This document shows, piece by piece, positions 34,909-43,661 of a stretch of 64,000 bases of DNA. How positions within the stretch are numbered: the first letter of the stretch is position 1; every line of letters begins with the position of its first letter. The position numbers and the translations under genes were made by a program. The DNA is from Polynucleobacter sp. IMCC 30228. GTDB taxonomy: Bacteria; Pseudomonadota; Gammaproteobacteria; Burkholderiales; Burkholderiaceae. The notes under the pieces were generated by a model that was given only the letters and a program-made list of their open reading frames with translations, had not been told where the DNA came from and did not search any database. The stretch lies in assembly GCF_021395205.1 (NCBI RefSeq), contig NZ_JAJVCS010000005.1, forward strand, positions 124,001-188,000, in the 5' to 3' direction.

Positions 34909-35829
34909 CTACACTACACCCTTTTGGGTAAAAAATAGTTGGCCGTTCCAATCTTGGCAAATTAGATTCTGCTTTGATTTCCATGCTTGATTTTGTTCAG
35001 CATCTTTTTCATACGCCCATTTAGGGTTCACGGTTAGCGGTTCGCCGGCCATGAGGGCTGAAATCCAAAAAGTTTCTTTATCTCCCCAGACATATTTATA
35101 GGTAACGGGATGATTATTATTGAGCTCAAATAATTTCTTAATGGTTTCTGGACGCTTACTCCGATTAATAGCAACGATACCACTATCTACATAAGTCTCG
35201 ATGACAGGCTCTTTAGGCATTTCATCTTGCCAAATGTAATCCCACTCGATTGGAAAGTTACTCGGCTTTATATTATTTAAACATCTACGCAACCACGCTT
35301 GGCGCTCCAAAAAGAACGCATAATTACGAAATTTATTGCCTTTAAAAGGTTGGCGCAGGTTTAATTTGTACATCAATCGATCCCACCAATTAAATTCAAA
35401 GACCCAACGCTTTAAATCGCGGAAAAGGTAATAGCCTGTTTTTTGGTATTCGGGATCAGAAAATAAATTTTCTGGGTTTTGATGAAAAATACCATCGGCG
35501 TCAAATAACAGTACTTCATTAAACGCAGAATGGGCGACGATAAAGGCTTTGACTTGAAAGCCTTGCCAATGTTTTAGGTCTTGGGTGAATTCCGCTACGT
35601 TGCGCCAAATAATTTTGTCGGTAATGGCATTTAACTGTTTTTTGGCATCAGCATTGAGCTCATTGCCTACTTCCCATATTTCGATGGGTAATTGACACCC
35701 TAATTCACCATATATCTTCTTGAGATTAAAAAGGGCAAAAGGCAGGTAGCGAGGCGGAATGCTGACGACTAACCCACGCTCAGCTGCAACTGCAGTAGAA
35801 CTAATAGGAGAGCTAATTTGCTGATCCAT
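34909..35829 (-). CDS. MNN1/MNN2-like (GT71-type) glycosyltransferase
   Basis: 306 residues, soluble. LLFDADGIFHQNPENLF (about 108–124) carries the DxD of the family, then YYLFRDLKRW; further on ETYVDSGIVAINRSKRP and WGDKETFW match the conserved second half of the putative mannosyltransferase family known from yeast MNN proteins. A possible α-mannosyltransferase acting on a nucleotide sugar. It is the last gene of the minus-strand ABC export operon, 7 bases after the methyltransferase. Family call from motif memory, so the linkage is open. Confidence 0.72.
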   Translation of the reverse strand: MDQQISSPISSTAVAAERGLVVSIPPRYLPFALFNLKKIYGELGCQLPIEIWEVGNELNADAKKQLNAITDKIIWRNVAEFTQDLKHWQGFQVKAFIVAHSAFNEVLLFDADGIFHQNPENLFSDPEYQKTGYYLFRDLKRWVFEFNWWDRLMYKLNLRQPFKGNKFRNYAFFLERQAWLRRCLNNIKPSNFPIEWDYIWQDEMPKEPVIETYVDSGIVAINRSKRPETIKKLFELNNNHPVTYKYVWGDKETFWISALMAGEPLTVNPKWAYEKDAEQNQAWKSKQNLICQDWNGQLFFTQKGVV

Positions 35830-35836
35830 GCTTAGC

Positions 35837-36742
35837 TTACTTTGAGTCTTTGCTAAATAAGTTTTTCACCCAACGCAAAGGCGCAAAGAGGCGCCAGATT
35901 TTATCTATGCGTTCCGTCAAAAATTGCACTTGACGCTCAACGTCATTGAGGTGTGCTTGATAGCGACTCGCTAAAATCGCTAGGCTAAGACCGTAATCCT
36001 GATTAAATAAAGTATCAAAACGGGCCAATATATTTGTTTCTGCTTGCTTTTGCGCAATCACCGCGTAATCCGGGCTTACTGCACTTAATACATTAAAGAG
36101 GCTAACCGGAGTTAATTCATCACGTAATAGAGCTGGCTCTTGGAGGCGAAGTAATTTTGATCTGGCAAAACCAAAATAATCCGTTAGAAAAGTGAGTAAC
36201 TGAGAAGGCAAGGGGCGCTGGTGAGTTGGATCAAGGTAAAAACTCGAGGTGCCAACGACCAAGTTTTCGGTGTTGGGCGCCTCCAGAATCAGTAGCCCAG
36301 CAGGTTTGAGCACTCGCAGTGATTCCTCGACCAGTATTTTTAAGTCATCCAGCGATAGATGCTCGGCAATATGAAAGCCTGATATCACGCTACGACTATT
36401 GTTAGGCCGAGATTGTAAATAGGCCACTGCATCACCCGTAGCGACCTTCAAGCCTCGAGCTCTGCATGCACTGAGCATGTCATCATCGAGGTCAATGCCT
36501 TCAGCGCTGACCCCGTTTTCCTTAAGTAGCTCTAGCCATTCTCCTCGGCCGCAACCTAAATCGAGGGCTTCAATCGCTTCAGTAGCTGTAGAACTGGACG
36601 GAGCAGGAGGGTAGATTGATTTGACAACTTCGATAAAAGGTAAATAGACTCCTAAGCGAGATTTAATTAACTCGTGCGAGCCTCGATGGAGATCCTCAAA
36701 AGCTTTATAAAGGCCAATAGAATTCGGATTTTTTGAGTTCAT
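35837..36742 (-). CDS. WbdD-like SAM methyltransferase, probable chain terminator
   Basis: 301 residues. SAM motif I ALDLGCGRGEW (59–69), EGIDLDDDML, FHIAEHLSLDD and the WbdD-like FYLDPTHQRPLPSQ block. The C-terminal 60 residues form a likely coiled coil/amphipathic tail. In ABC-transporter O antigens, WbdD-type methyltransferases (sometimes with a kinase) cap the non-reducing end, stop elongation and create the signal read by Wzt. No kinase domain is seen here. Position directly downstream of wzt, and the carbohydrate-binding tail of that Wzt, support this role. Confidence 0.82.
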   Translation of the reverse strand: MNSKNPNSIGLYKAFEDLHRGSHELIKSRLGVYLPFIEVVKSIYPPAPSSSTATEAIEALDLGCGRGEWLELLKENGVSAEGIDLDDDMLSACRARGLKVATGDAVAYLQSRPNNSRSVISGFHIAEHLSLDDLKILVEESLRVLKPAGLLILEAPNTENLVVGTSSFYLDPTHQRPLPSQLLTFLTDYFGFARSKLLRLQEPALLRDELTPVSLFNVLSAVSPDYAVIAQKQAETNILARFDTLFNQDYGLSLAILASRYQAHLNDVERQVQFLTERIDKIWRLFAPLRWVKNLFSKDSK

Positions 36743-36762
36743 TCGATCATTTCTAGCATTAT

Positions 36763-37995
36763 TTAGCGTTTGATTTCAACGGTGGATGGCAACCATGCCA
36801 CTCCTTCGAAGTGCTCTTGCTGATTGATAACAGTAAAGACTAAAGCATGATCGCGCCATTCATAGTTTTTGGCAATATGATTATCGCTAGCGTGCAGTGA
36901 AAGCGCTAAAGAATAGGTGCCAGGACCAAAATTAGCCATAAACTGAAAACTAAACTCAATTACTTCGCCGGCCTTCAGATCACTTAATTGACGCCCTAGG
37001 TGAAAGGTATTGGTGCCAAAAACGGGCATACCCAGACGGTCTTTAAATAGATACCCCAGTACCAGCGCATCAATTGCTTGGATACATTTAACCTTGACGT
37101 GTAGTTGAAGCGCTTGCCCAACTTGGACTACTTCGATGCGATTTCCATCATTAGCAAATAAACCGACATCCTGAATCAGCGCCTCGCCACTGCCAGAAAT
37201 CGTTTTCACTTTATTTGGCTTACTAGGATCTTGGTGAGAGAGCTCTTGCCGCACATGCTCGCTCTCGCGATCAGCCAATAAGGCGTTGTAGTAATCCATG
37301 ACAACTTCAGGCTCGCCTTCAATGGCGATTTGCCCTTTATTTAATAAAATAGCCCGATCACAAATCGATTGAATCGCTAGCTTATCGTGTGAAACCATCA
37401 AAAGAGTGGTGCCGAGCTCTCGAAACTCGCGAATGCGATCAAAGCACTTATGCTGAAAGTAGGCATCGCCCACCGATAGAGCTTCATCGATGATGAGCAC
37501 ATCGGGTCGTTTTACTGTCGCCACACTAAAGGCTAAGCGCATTTGCATGCCACTAGAATAAAAGCGCACCGCTTGATCAAGGTACTCACCAATTTCAGCA
37601 AACGATTCAATCTCGGGCATCAGCGCAGTAATCTCATCCACACTAAAGCCTAAGAGTTGTCCGGCCATATAGGCATTTTGTCTGCCAGTAAAGTCGGGAT
37701 GAAAGCCAATGCCAAGCTCAAGGAGAGCAGCTACATGCCCTGAAATAGCAACTGAGCCGGTGCTGGGTTGTGATGTTCCAGCAATCATTTTTAGTAAGGT
37801 GCTCTTACCAGCTCCGTTGATGCCAATAATGCCCAATGCTTCACCTGGCTTTACGCTGAAATTAAGATCGCTTAGTACCCAATTCAGTTCATGGCGCTGC
37901 CCGCTAAAAGGAATAAGCCACTCGGCTAAACGCGACCATTTGGAAGGATAGCGTTTATACGCTTTTCCAAGATTGGAGACAACAATTTTGCCCAT
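36763..37995 (-). CDS. wzt: Wzt, ATPase of the O-antigen ABC exporter with carbohydrate-binding domain
   Basis: 410 residues. Residues 1–245 are the ATPase with Walker A GINGAGKST (58–66), signature YSSGMQMRLAF (about 146–156), Walker B VLIIDEALSVGD; residues about 270–410 form the Wzt C-terminal β-sandwich that binds the finished glycan end (FSFQFMANFGPGTYSL, YEWRDHALVF). Such a tail is found where the polymer carries a terminal cap that must be recognised, fitting the adjacent methyltransferase. Its start overlaps the wzm stop by one base (TAATG). Confidence 0.95.
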   Translation of the reverse strand: MGKIVVSNLGKAYKRYPSKWSRLAEWLIPFSGQRHELNWVLSDLNFSVKPGEALGIIGINGAGKSTLLKMIAGTSQPSTGSVAISGHVAALLELGIGFHPDFTGRQNAYMAGQLLGFSVDEITALMPEIESFAEIGEYLDQAVRFYSSGMQMRLAFSVATVKRPDVLIIDEALSVGDAYFQHKCFDRIREFRELGTTLLMVSHDKLAIQSICDRAILLNKGQIAIEGEPEVVMDYYNALLADRESEHVRQELSHQDPSKPNKVKTISGSGEALIQDVGLFANDGNRIEVVQVGQALQLHVKVKCIQAIDALVLGYLFKDRLGMPVFGTNTFHLGRQLSDLKAGEVIEFSFQFMANFGPGTYSLALSLHASDNHIAKNYEWRDHALVFTVINQQEHFEGVAWLPSTVEIKR

Positions 37996-38840
37996 TAAAG
38001 TAAATCCACCATTTCACCTGAGCGCTTGCGAAATAAACGCAGCCCATTCAGGTTAAGTAGGAGGGCCAAAATAATGATGTACCAAAGGCTAGACCACTCT
38101 GGCCATTGTTGATTAATGAAGATCGTTTGATATGCCTCCATCAAGCTGCTTAATGGATTTAAAGCAATCAGTGGGCGAATTTTTTCCGGCAGAATATTGA
38201 CTGAATACACAATGGGTGTGAGCCAAAACCAAAATTGCAAAGCTACCCCATAGAAGTAACCAATATCCCGAAAAAATACATTAAGTACGCCTAAATTAAT
38301 TCCCAGTCCAATTGCAAAGCCAATTTGAATTAGTAGCAGGGGAATTACAGCCAATATGACCCAGCCTGGAAATTGATTGGTAACTAGCAAAAAAAGAATG
38401 AATAAAGCAAAAATAATGAGAAAGTTAAGACATGCATTGAAGATCACTACAACTGGCAGGCACAGGCGTGGAAAGTTTAGTTTCTTGAGCAGGTTGGCAT
38501 TATCTAAAAATACAGTTTGTGAGCGCGAAGTAATTTCGGCAAATAAACTCCAAGTAATAATGCCGATACAAAGATAAATACTGTAGGAGTAAATACTTTC
38601 TGCACCCGGTAGACGAGCACCCATGATCTTAGAAAAGACCAAGGTATAAACCAAAATGAGTGCTAAAGGATTCAGAATCGGCCAAGCAAACCCCAGCAGC
38701 GAGTTTTTATACTTCATTTGAAATTCGCGCTTGGTACTACCAAAGATAAACGCCCGATACTGCCAAAGCGAAAGCAAGGAGGGGGGTAACGAGTTAAATG
38801 AGGTCGTTTGAGGTTGGCTTTGCAAAGGTAATTTGCTCAT
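37995..38840 (-). CDS. wzm: Wzm, permease of the O-antigen ABC exporter
   Basis: 281 residues from ATG 38838–38840, five bases after the stop of the dual GT4 gene; a longer reading starting at 38951 would overlap that gene by about 100 bases. ABC-2 permease with six helices, opening with YRAFIFGSTKREFQMKYKNSLLG (two parts, the usual basic amphipathic start) and WPILNPL. Works with Wzt to move undecaprenyl-linked polymer to the periplasm. Confidence 0.94.
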   Translation of the reverse strand: MSKLPLQSQPQTTSFNSLPPSLLSLWQYRAFIFGSTKREFQMKYKNSLLGFAWPILNPLALILVYTLVFSKIMGARLPGAESIYSYSIYLCIGIITWSLFAEITSRSQTVFLDNANLLKKLNFPRLCLPVVVIFNACLNFLIIFALFILFLLVTNQFPGWVILAVIPLLLIQIGFAIGLGINLGVLNVFFRDIGYFYGVALQFWFWLTPIVYSVNILPEKIRPLIALNPLSSLMEAYQTIFINQQWPEWSSLWYIIILALLLNLNGLRLFRKRSGEMVDLL

Positions 38841-38845
38841 AAACC

Positions 38846-41506
38846 TTATTTTAATAAGCTTTTCAGAATGGACTGGGCACTTTCTTTCCAGGTAAGCCAA
38901 GGCATTTGATCCGACTTGGGGTGTTTTCCAGCCTGATAAAGCGCTAGCCAAGCCTCTATGCTGCTGGCAATTTGGTCTGCTTCAGCCAGATTGTGCAAGG
39001 GGAATTCTGCTGCAGGGACAGTGTTATCAGCAGGGTTAGCAGCATTCTCTAAATCGCAGTGAAAGTAATAAGCATGCTCACCCGCTACCTCTCTAAATAC
39101 CGGTATATCACGGGCAATAATAGGTAAATGCCGCCTAGCCGCTTCAATGAGCGGTAAACCGAAGCCTTCGCCTTGAGAGGTGAGTAGTAGACAAGTGCCT
39201 GCAGCGTAGAGCGCTTCTAGGTATTCATCGCTAATGCGGTTAAGCCAAAAAAAGTGTTTACCAAATTCAGGATGTTTTGGCAGATCATTCGCAAATTCAT
39301 CCATTAGCCAGCCATGTTTACCGATGATGACTAAATTGACATCGACGCCTTTGGCCCAGAGTTTCTCAAAAGCAGCTAGCGCCTGCTTATAGCCTTTGCG
39401 CGGCTCAATCGTACCGATCATAATAAAGCTGGGGCGCGCCTTAATTTTGGCGATGACTTCATGCGCATCGGCTGGCATCCCTTTAGTGGGCGCAGAGCTT
39501 TCAATATCAGCACCTAGATGAAACCAATTGACATCAAATTTTGGCGAAAGCGTAGGAATATTTTTGGCCGACCAGACCTTAAATTCGTCAGCTACTGCTT
39601 TAGAGATACAGTAAATACCATCGTACTTACTAATTTCTCTAAGCCACTGGGCATGCAAGTGATCGACAGTTTCAGGAAAAGCTTTAGGAAAATATAAGGG
39701 CAGTAAATCGTAGACTACATAATAGATTTTGGTGCCATTCATGAACAGCGCATTAAGATACTGTTTCTGAATTTGAATATTTTCTGATTGCAAATCAAGG
39801 CCAAAAAAAACATCACCCGGTTGTGTTTCAATTAACTCATCATCGGCTTGATCATCAACTCTATCATCGGCGGCAGCTGTCGGTTGCTGAGAAAATTGCT
39901 TACTAAATTCAGTAGCGTAGCGATACCCTAGAGAAAAGCGATCGGAGTAGACAAGCTTCACGTCCCAATTTGCTGGCGGATTTGCCAGAAATTCTGTAAT
40001 CAGTGAGCGCACCACTCGTTGAATACCCGTCTTTTCATCGACTGTAATTAATTGCGAGATATCAACTAAAAATTGCGGTTTACGATCATCAGCTGGAAAA
40101 TTTTGACTAATGCAAACGGATAAACGCAGTAAGTCTTCATTATGAGGCTTGTATTTTTGAAAAACGGCATCAGGCGAATCGCTGATGAGTTGATTCAGTA
40201 CATGATTACGCAGTGCCGCATTAGTAATATCGATAGGAAGAGGCTTTGTAGTTTGTGCTTGTAATTGAGCTTGATGCTTTGCATAGACTTTTTCAAATGC
40301 TGCCATGGCTTTTTGGCCGGTGATATCCCAAGAAAATTCCTTTGCCTTGGCTTTGCCGTAGACAATTAACCTTGTTCGTAAGGCTTCATCGCTTAAGCCC
40401 GCGGCAATTTTTTGGGCAATCGATTCAACTGAAAATGGATCGAAGAACGCCTCGTCAATACCGATCACTTCGGGGATGCTAGTGACGTTTGATGCAATAA
40501 CGGCTGCGCCTGATTTCATTGCCTCAAGCGCAGGCAGACCAAAACCTTCATGCCAGGAAGGAAAGATGAAGAGTTTGCAAGTGAAGTACAGCGTATGCAG
40601 TTCTTTATCGGTGATGTAATCCGTAAAAATGACCTCACCAGGCTTGATCCCATTGAGCTTCAGGATTTCTTGTAATTTGACGAGTTCTTCATGCGCAATG
40701 ACCCCTGCTAGAACTAATTGATGTTCCTGGCGGATTGCTGGTGATAAGCTGGCGTAGGCGAGTAGTAGTCGTTTCAGGTTTTTACGGGCATCAGCGCCAC
40801 CGGTATACAAAGCAAACGGTTTGGTAATCTGAAACTTTTCAAAAAGTGCTTGGGGGTCAGTACTAGGGGCTTGATCCGTAAAGAAATCATCAGCCGCAGA
40901 AGAGATATTCACAATCTTTTCTGGGGCAATATGTAAGTGTTCGATGCCTTCTTGACGAGAAAAATCAGAAATGGATAGTAAGAGCGGCACTTTTTTAAGG
41001 TCGGCCACTTTCGCTAGATAAATTGATTTATAGCCCGGAATAATGTCTAAGTAATCTGCTTGATTCAGAAATGGAATTAAATCGTAGAGTGAGACGCTTA
41101 CGGGAATTTCATGGCCATCTGCGGACATAAAGGGTCCAATGGTGGCAACTGCGTCATCACCCCAGCCCTCAAAAAAACTGCTGATATGAATCAGATCTGG
41201 CTTTAAGCTGGTAATAAAAGCTTCACGCATGCGCTTTGCGGCCTCACGCCGTAGCTCGGTACCTTGACGAATTTCTGCTACAGGGCCAGGCGCATACCAA
41301 ACCCGAATCTGTTCACGTGACAAAATAGGTGCAAAAAACTCCACAATGGTAGGCACAGAATCTCTTAAGATGCCACTTAAGACCAAAATAATTTCGTGTT
41401 CACCGCGGTTGCGAATAATGCCTTGGGTGAGCGCTAGTGAATAACGACCGATGCCCCGAAAACGACTAAGACTTTGTGCGCCTTGTAGATCGATAACAAT
41501 GCGCAT
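38846..41506 (-). CDS. Dual-domain family 4 glycosyltransferase
   Basis: 886 residues holding two GT4 modules in tandem. The first opens MRIVIDLQGAQSLSRFRGIGRY and has EGFGLPALEAMKSG near 318; the second has EPRKGYKQAL near 685 and EGFGLPLIEAARRH near 778, so both have their E-x7-E nucleotide-sugar site. Such tandem enzymes are common in ABC-exported O antigens, where each half adds one sugar of the repeat. First long gene of the export operon; overlaps the short upstream gene stop (TAATG). Sugar specificity unknown, often mannose or rhamnose. Confidence 0.93.
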   Translation of the reverse strand: MRIVIDLQGAQSLSRFRGIGRYSLALTQGIIRNRGEHEIILVLSGILRDSVPTIVEFFAPILSREQIRVWYAPGPVAEIRQGTELRREAAKRMREAFITSLKPDLIHISSFFEGWGDDAVATIGPFMSADGHEIPVSVSLYDLIPFLNQADYLDIIPGYKSIYLAKVADLKKVPLLLSISDFSRQEGIEHLHIAPEKIVNISSAADDFFTDQAPSTDPQALFEKFQITKPFALYTGGADARKNLKRLLLAYASLSPAIRQEHQLVLAGVIAHEELVKLQEILKLNGIKPGEVIFTDYITDKELHTLYFTCKLFIFPSWHEGFGLPALEAMKSGAAVIASNVTSIPEVIGIDEAFFDPFSVESIAQKIAAGLSDEALRTRLIVYGKAKAKEFSWDITGQKAMAAFEKVYAKHQAQLQAQTTKPLPIDITNAALRNHVLNQLISDSPDAVFQKYKPHNEDLLRLSVCISQNFPADDRKPQFLVDISQLITVDEKTGIQRVVRSLITEFLANPPANWDVKLVYSDRFSLGYRYATEFSKQFSQQPTAAADDRVDDQADDELIETQPGDVFFGLDLQSENIQIQKQYLNALFMNGTKIYYVVYDLLPLYFPKAFPETVDHLHAQWLREISKYDGIYCISKAVADEFKVWSAKNIPTLSPKFDVNWFHLGADIESSAPTKGMPADAHEVIAKIKARPSFIMIGTIEPRKGYKQALAAFEKLWAKGVDVNLVIIGKHGWLMDEFANDLPKHPEFGKHFFWLNRISDEYLEALYAAGTCLLLTSQGEGFGLPLIEAARRHLPIIARDIPVFREVAGEHAYYFHCDLENAANPADNTVPAAEFPLHNLAEADQIASSIEAWLALYQAGKHPKSDQMPWLTWKESAQSILKSLLK

Positions 41507-41835
41507 TAATTAGCCTTCGTATGCTTAGTTGTCGCAAGACGATTTTTTAAATCAGCATAAATTGCATGGGCACGTGCTGTCATTTGTTTTTCAGTAATAT
41601 CGATAGCAATCGTCGGGCCAATCATGTATTGAGAAAAGGGTAAATTCTTTTTCAGAAAATGCTTGAAATACATTTTCTTGAGCATTTTTAAGATGCCAGT
41701 TGAGCGCAAGAAATTAAATAAGGATTGACGTAATTGGGGATGCTTATTAATAAAAGTCATCGAGTGGTTGAACGTGTTCAAGATGAACCACTTCAGCGCC
41801 TGTTTAATTTTTTGAGTACTTAGCATAGTTGCCAT
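41506..41835 (-). CDS. Small hypothetical protein leading the O-antigen export operon
   Basis: 109 residues from ATG 41833–41835 (an ATG at 41910 would add a Ser/Leu-rich start lying over an opposite small frame and is less likely). Basic and amphipathic in the middle (HPQLRQSLFNFLRSTGILKMLKK), ending with DITEKQMTARAHAIYADLKNR. No family recognised. The stop overlaps the start of the dual GT4 gene (TAATG), so the pair is translated together. It may be a membrane-associating partner of the GT4 enzyme; function not known. Confidence 0.6.
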   Translation of the reverse strand: MATMLSTQKIKQALKWFILNTFNHSMTFINKHPQLRQSLFNFLRSTGILKMLKKMYFKHFLKKNLPFSQYMIGPTIAIDITEKQMTARAHAIYADLKNRLATTKHTKAN

Positions 41836-41854
41836 TGAGAATAAATGATGAGGA

Positions 41855-41959
41855 ATGGCTGAGAAAGACAAAAAGAGCGATAAAAGAGCTAAAAAAGAGC
41901 AAGATGCCATTATATTGAAGTTTTACGAGGTTTCGATCGCTTCTTGCGCCTTGGGGTAA
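41855..41959 (+). CDS. Possible 34-residue leader frame before the membrane protein gene
   Basis: ATG 41855 to TAA 41957 reads MAEKDKKSDKRAKKEQ then DAIILKFYEVSIASCALG. The charged start looks like the cytosolic N-terminus of a membrane protein, GATGAGGA lies directly in front, and the frame overlaps the non-ATG start of the next gene. Either a short coupled leader peptide or the true N-terminus displaced by a frameshift. Weak because it is short. Confidence 0.3.
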   Translation: MAEKDKKSDKRAKKEQDAIILKFYEVSIASCALG

Positions 41960-42594
41960 GAGCGATCTGCTACTCTTTAGTCTTTATAACCCTGAAAAAG
42001 AACCCCTTGAGCTTATTTCCCCACCATGCCGGTTTTCTAGCGGGTCTAAAGAACAGTGCGATCAATGAGACTAGAAAATTTATTGTTCTATTCTTATATT
42101 TAAGTGTTTGGTTTAGTGCGCTAGTTTTACTATCAAATTCAATTTTGCGCGCTAATGAATTGCCTCTGTTGACGCTCAGTTTTGCCTTAGTGAAAGCCGC
42201 TTTGTGCGCAAAATTTATGCTTTTAGGGCAAAGTCTATTTCCCATGGCCCTTGGTAAGGGGAGGCCTATTTTTTGGATTTTGATGCGGCACTCGATAGTG
42301 TATTTAGTTGTAGCCTTAGCCCTTAGTTTTTTTGAGGCAGGCTTGGAGGGTCTCTTCCATCACAAACCCTTTTTGGAATCGCTACTCAATTTTGAACAAG
42401 GTGACCCCTACCGCTTAGCAGCTACCAGCTTTATTTACTGGCTGATTATTCTGCCCTACTTGGTATTTGTCGGCATTCGCGAAGAATTGGGGTATAGCGA
42501 AGTGAGTCGTATTTTGTTTGGTGCTGCTGATGTAACTACTGATGCAACTGCTGTTAAGGTACCAGACTCAGGAACAGGTACTCAAAGAAAATAA
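41944..42594 (+). CDS. Conserved-type hypothetical membrane protein
   Basis: 216 residues with four helices (about 44–62, 70–95, 112–135, 158–180). The start is unclear: TTG 41944 is the first available, and no ATG occurs for about 85 codons. LFPHHAGFLAGLKNSAI near 24–40 and VFVGIREELGYSEVSR near 175 are hydrophilic blocks; the latter has a membrane-flanked Glu-Glu. Family not recognised. It diverges from the O-antigen operon and its last 41 bases overlap the convergent chaA gene. Confidence 0.62.
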   Translation: MRLGVRAICYSLVFITLKKNPLSLFPHHAGFLAGLKNSAINETRKFIVLFLYLSVWFSALVLLSNSILRANELPLLTLSFALVKAALCAKFMLLGQSLFPMALGKGRPIFWILMRHSIVYLVVALALSFFEAGLEGLFHHKPFLESLLNFEQGDPYRLAATSFIYWLIILPYLVFVGIREELGYSEVSRILFGAADVTTDATAVKVPDSGTGTQRK

Positions 42595-43573
42595 TTAAGT
42601 GCACCACGCCTTGCATGAGGGTAGTTCGGCCAATGGCGAGAGTGAGAACACTCACAAGGAAAGTAAGAAAAAGAAAAATGATGCCTACTGAATTAATGCC
42701 AAGGCTAATGGGTAAATTAAACCAAATAGAAATAATGGCTACCGCAGGAATGGTTAAACCAATACTAGCAAGTGCTGAGCCCAGCGATAAATTTAAACTA
42801 CTTTGCAGTTGATTAGCGCGCGCCGCTTTAACTGCGGCAAGGCCTTCGGGCAAGAGAACTAAAGTGGCAATCGCAATGCCGACGACAGCTTTAGGTGCGC
42901 CGATAGCCATAACGCCAGCTTCAATAGCAGGGCTTAAGGCTTTGGCTAGGCCCACCACTAGTACTAAAGCTACGATTAGCAGAATGCCACTAATAATGGC
43001 CTTAAGATTGCTCGGGTGTGGGGCATGCGTTACGCCAGCCATTTTTTGCGTAGCCTGAAGTGGTAAGAAGTAGCTACGATGACTCACCGTTTGAAAAAAG
43101 ACAAATGCCCCATAAAGCGCTAGTGAAGCAATACCAGCAAAGGCCAGCTGACTATTGTTAAAAGTTGGCCCTGGACTGCTGGTAGTCACAACCGGCATGA
43201 CTAAACTAAATATAGCCAGAGCAGCTAGAACAGCTAGGGCGGTATTACTTCCCTCGATTCGAAAACTTAACTCTTTATGGCGCAGACCACCCATAAAAAT
43301 ACATAAGCCGATAACACCATTAATCACAATCATGATCACGGCAAATACGGCGTCGCGAGCAATTAATTCAGATCCCGCAGAGCCCGTGATCATCATCGAT
43401 ACAATCAGCGCCACTTCAATAATGGTGACGCAAAGCGCTAAGATTAGCGTGCCGAATGGTTCGCCAACCTTATGGGCAATTACCTCGGCTTGGTGCACTG
43501 CCATTAAGACCGAGCCAATTAGTAAGGCGCTAAGTAGCGCAATGGCCCAAGTTTGATTAAGTAAGCTTGACAT
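42554..43573 (-). CDS. chaA: ChaA-like calcium/sodium–proton antiporter
   Basis: 339 residues, about eleven helices in two repeats. The α-repeat motifs with acidic residues are GEPFGTLILALCVTIIEVALIV (in two parts, about 37–58) and ATLVLLPEGLAAVKAARANQLQ (two parts, about 235–256), both typical of ChaA in the CaCA superfamily. It exchanges Ca2+, Na+ or K+ for protons across the inner membrane. Single gene, convergent with the hypothetical membrane protein (41-base overlap) and diverging from cbiX. Confidence 0.9.
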   Translation of the reverse strand: MSSLLNQTWAIALLSALLIGSVLMAVHQAEVIAHKVGEPFGTLILALCVTIIEVALIVSMMITGSAGSELIARDAVFAVIMIVINGVIGLCIFMGGLRHKELSFRIEGSNTALAVLAALAIFSLVMPVVTTSSPGPTFNNSQLAFAGIASLALYGAFVFFQTVSHRSYFLPLQATQKMAGVTHAPHPSNLKAIISGILLIVALVLVVGLAKALSPAIEAGVMAIGAPKAVVGIAIATLVLLPEGLAAVKAARANQLQSSLNLSLGSALASIGLTIPAVAIISIWFNLPISLGINSVGIIFLFLTFLVSVLTLAIGRTTLMQGVVHLIIFFEYLFLSLVP

Positions 43574-43661
43574 AGTTTAATGGAGGCAATGAAAGAATAA
43601 ATATACACGACAGCACATTAGCCAGATTAAAATCCATAGGTTCAATTTAAATTAAAAAATA

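Noticed and set aside
38841..38951. Longer start of wzm inside the dual GT4 gene
   Set aside because: The extra residues overlap the GT4 C-terminus; ATG 38840 gives the normal permease length.
42615..43556. Three plus-strand frames opposite chaA (65, 64 and 133 codons)
   Set aside because: They mirror the ChaA codons and have no domains; ChaA motifs are clear on the other strand.
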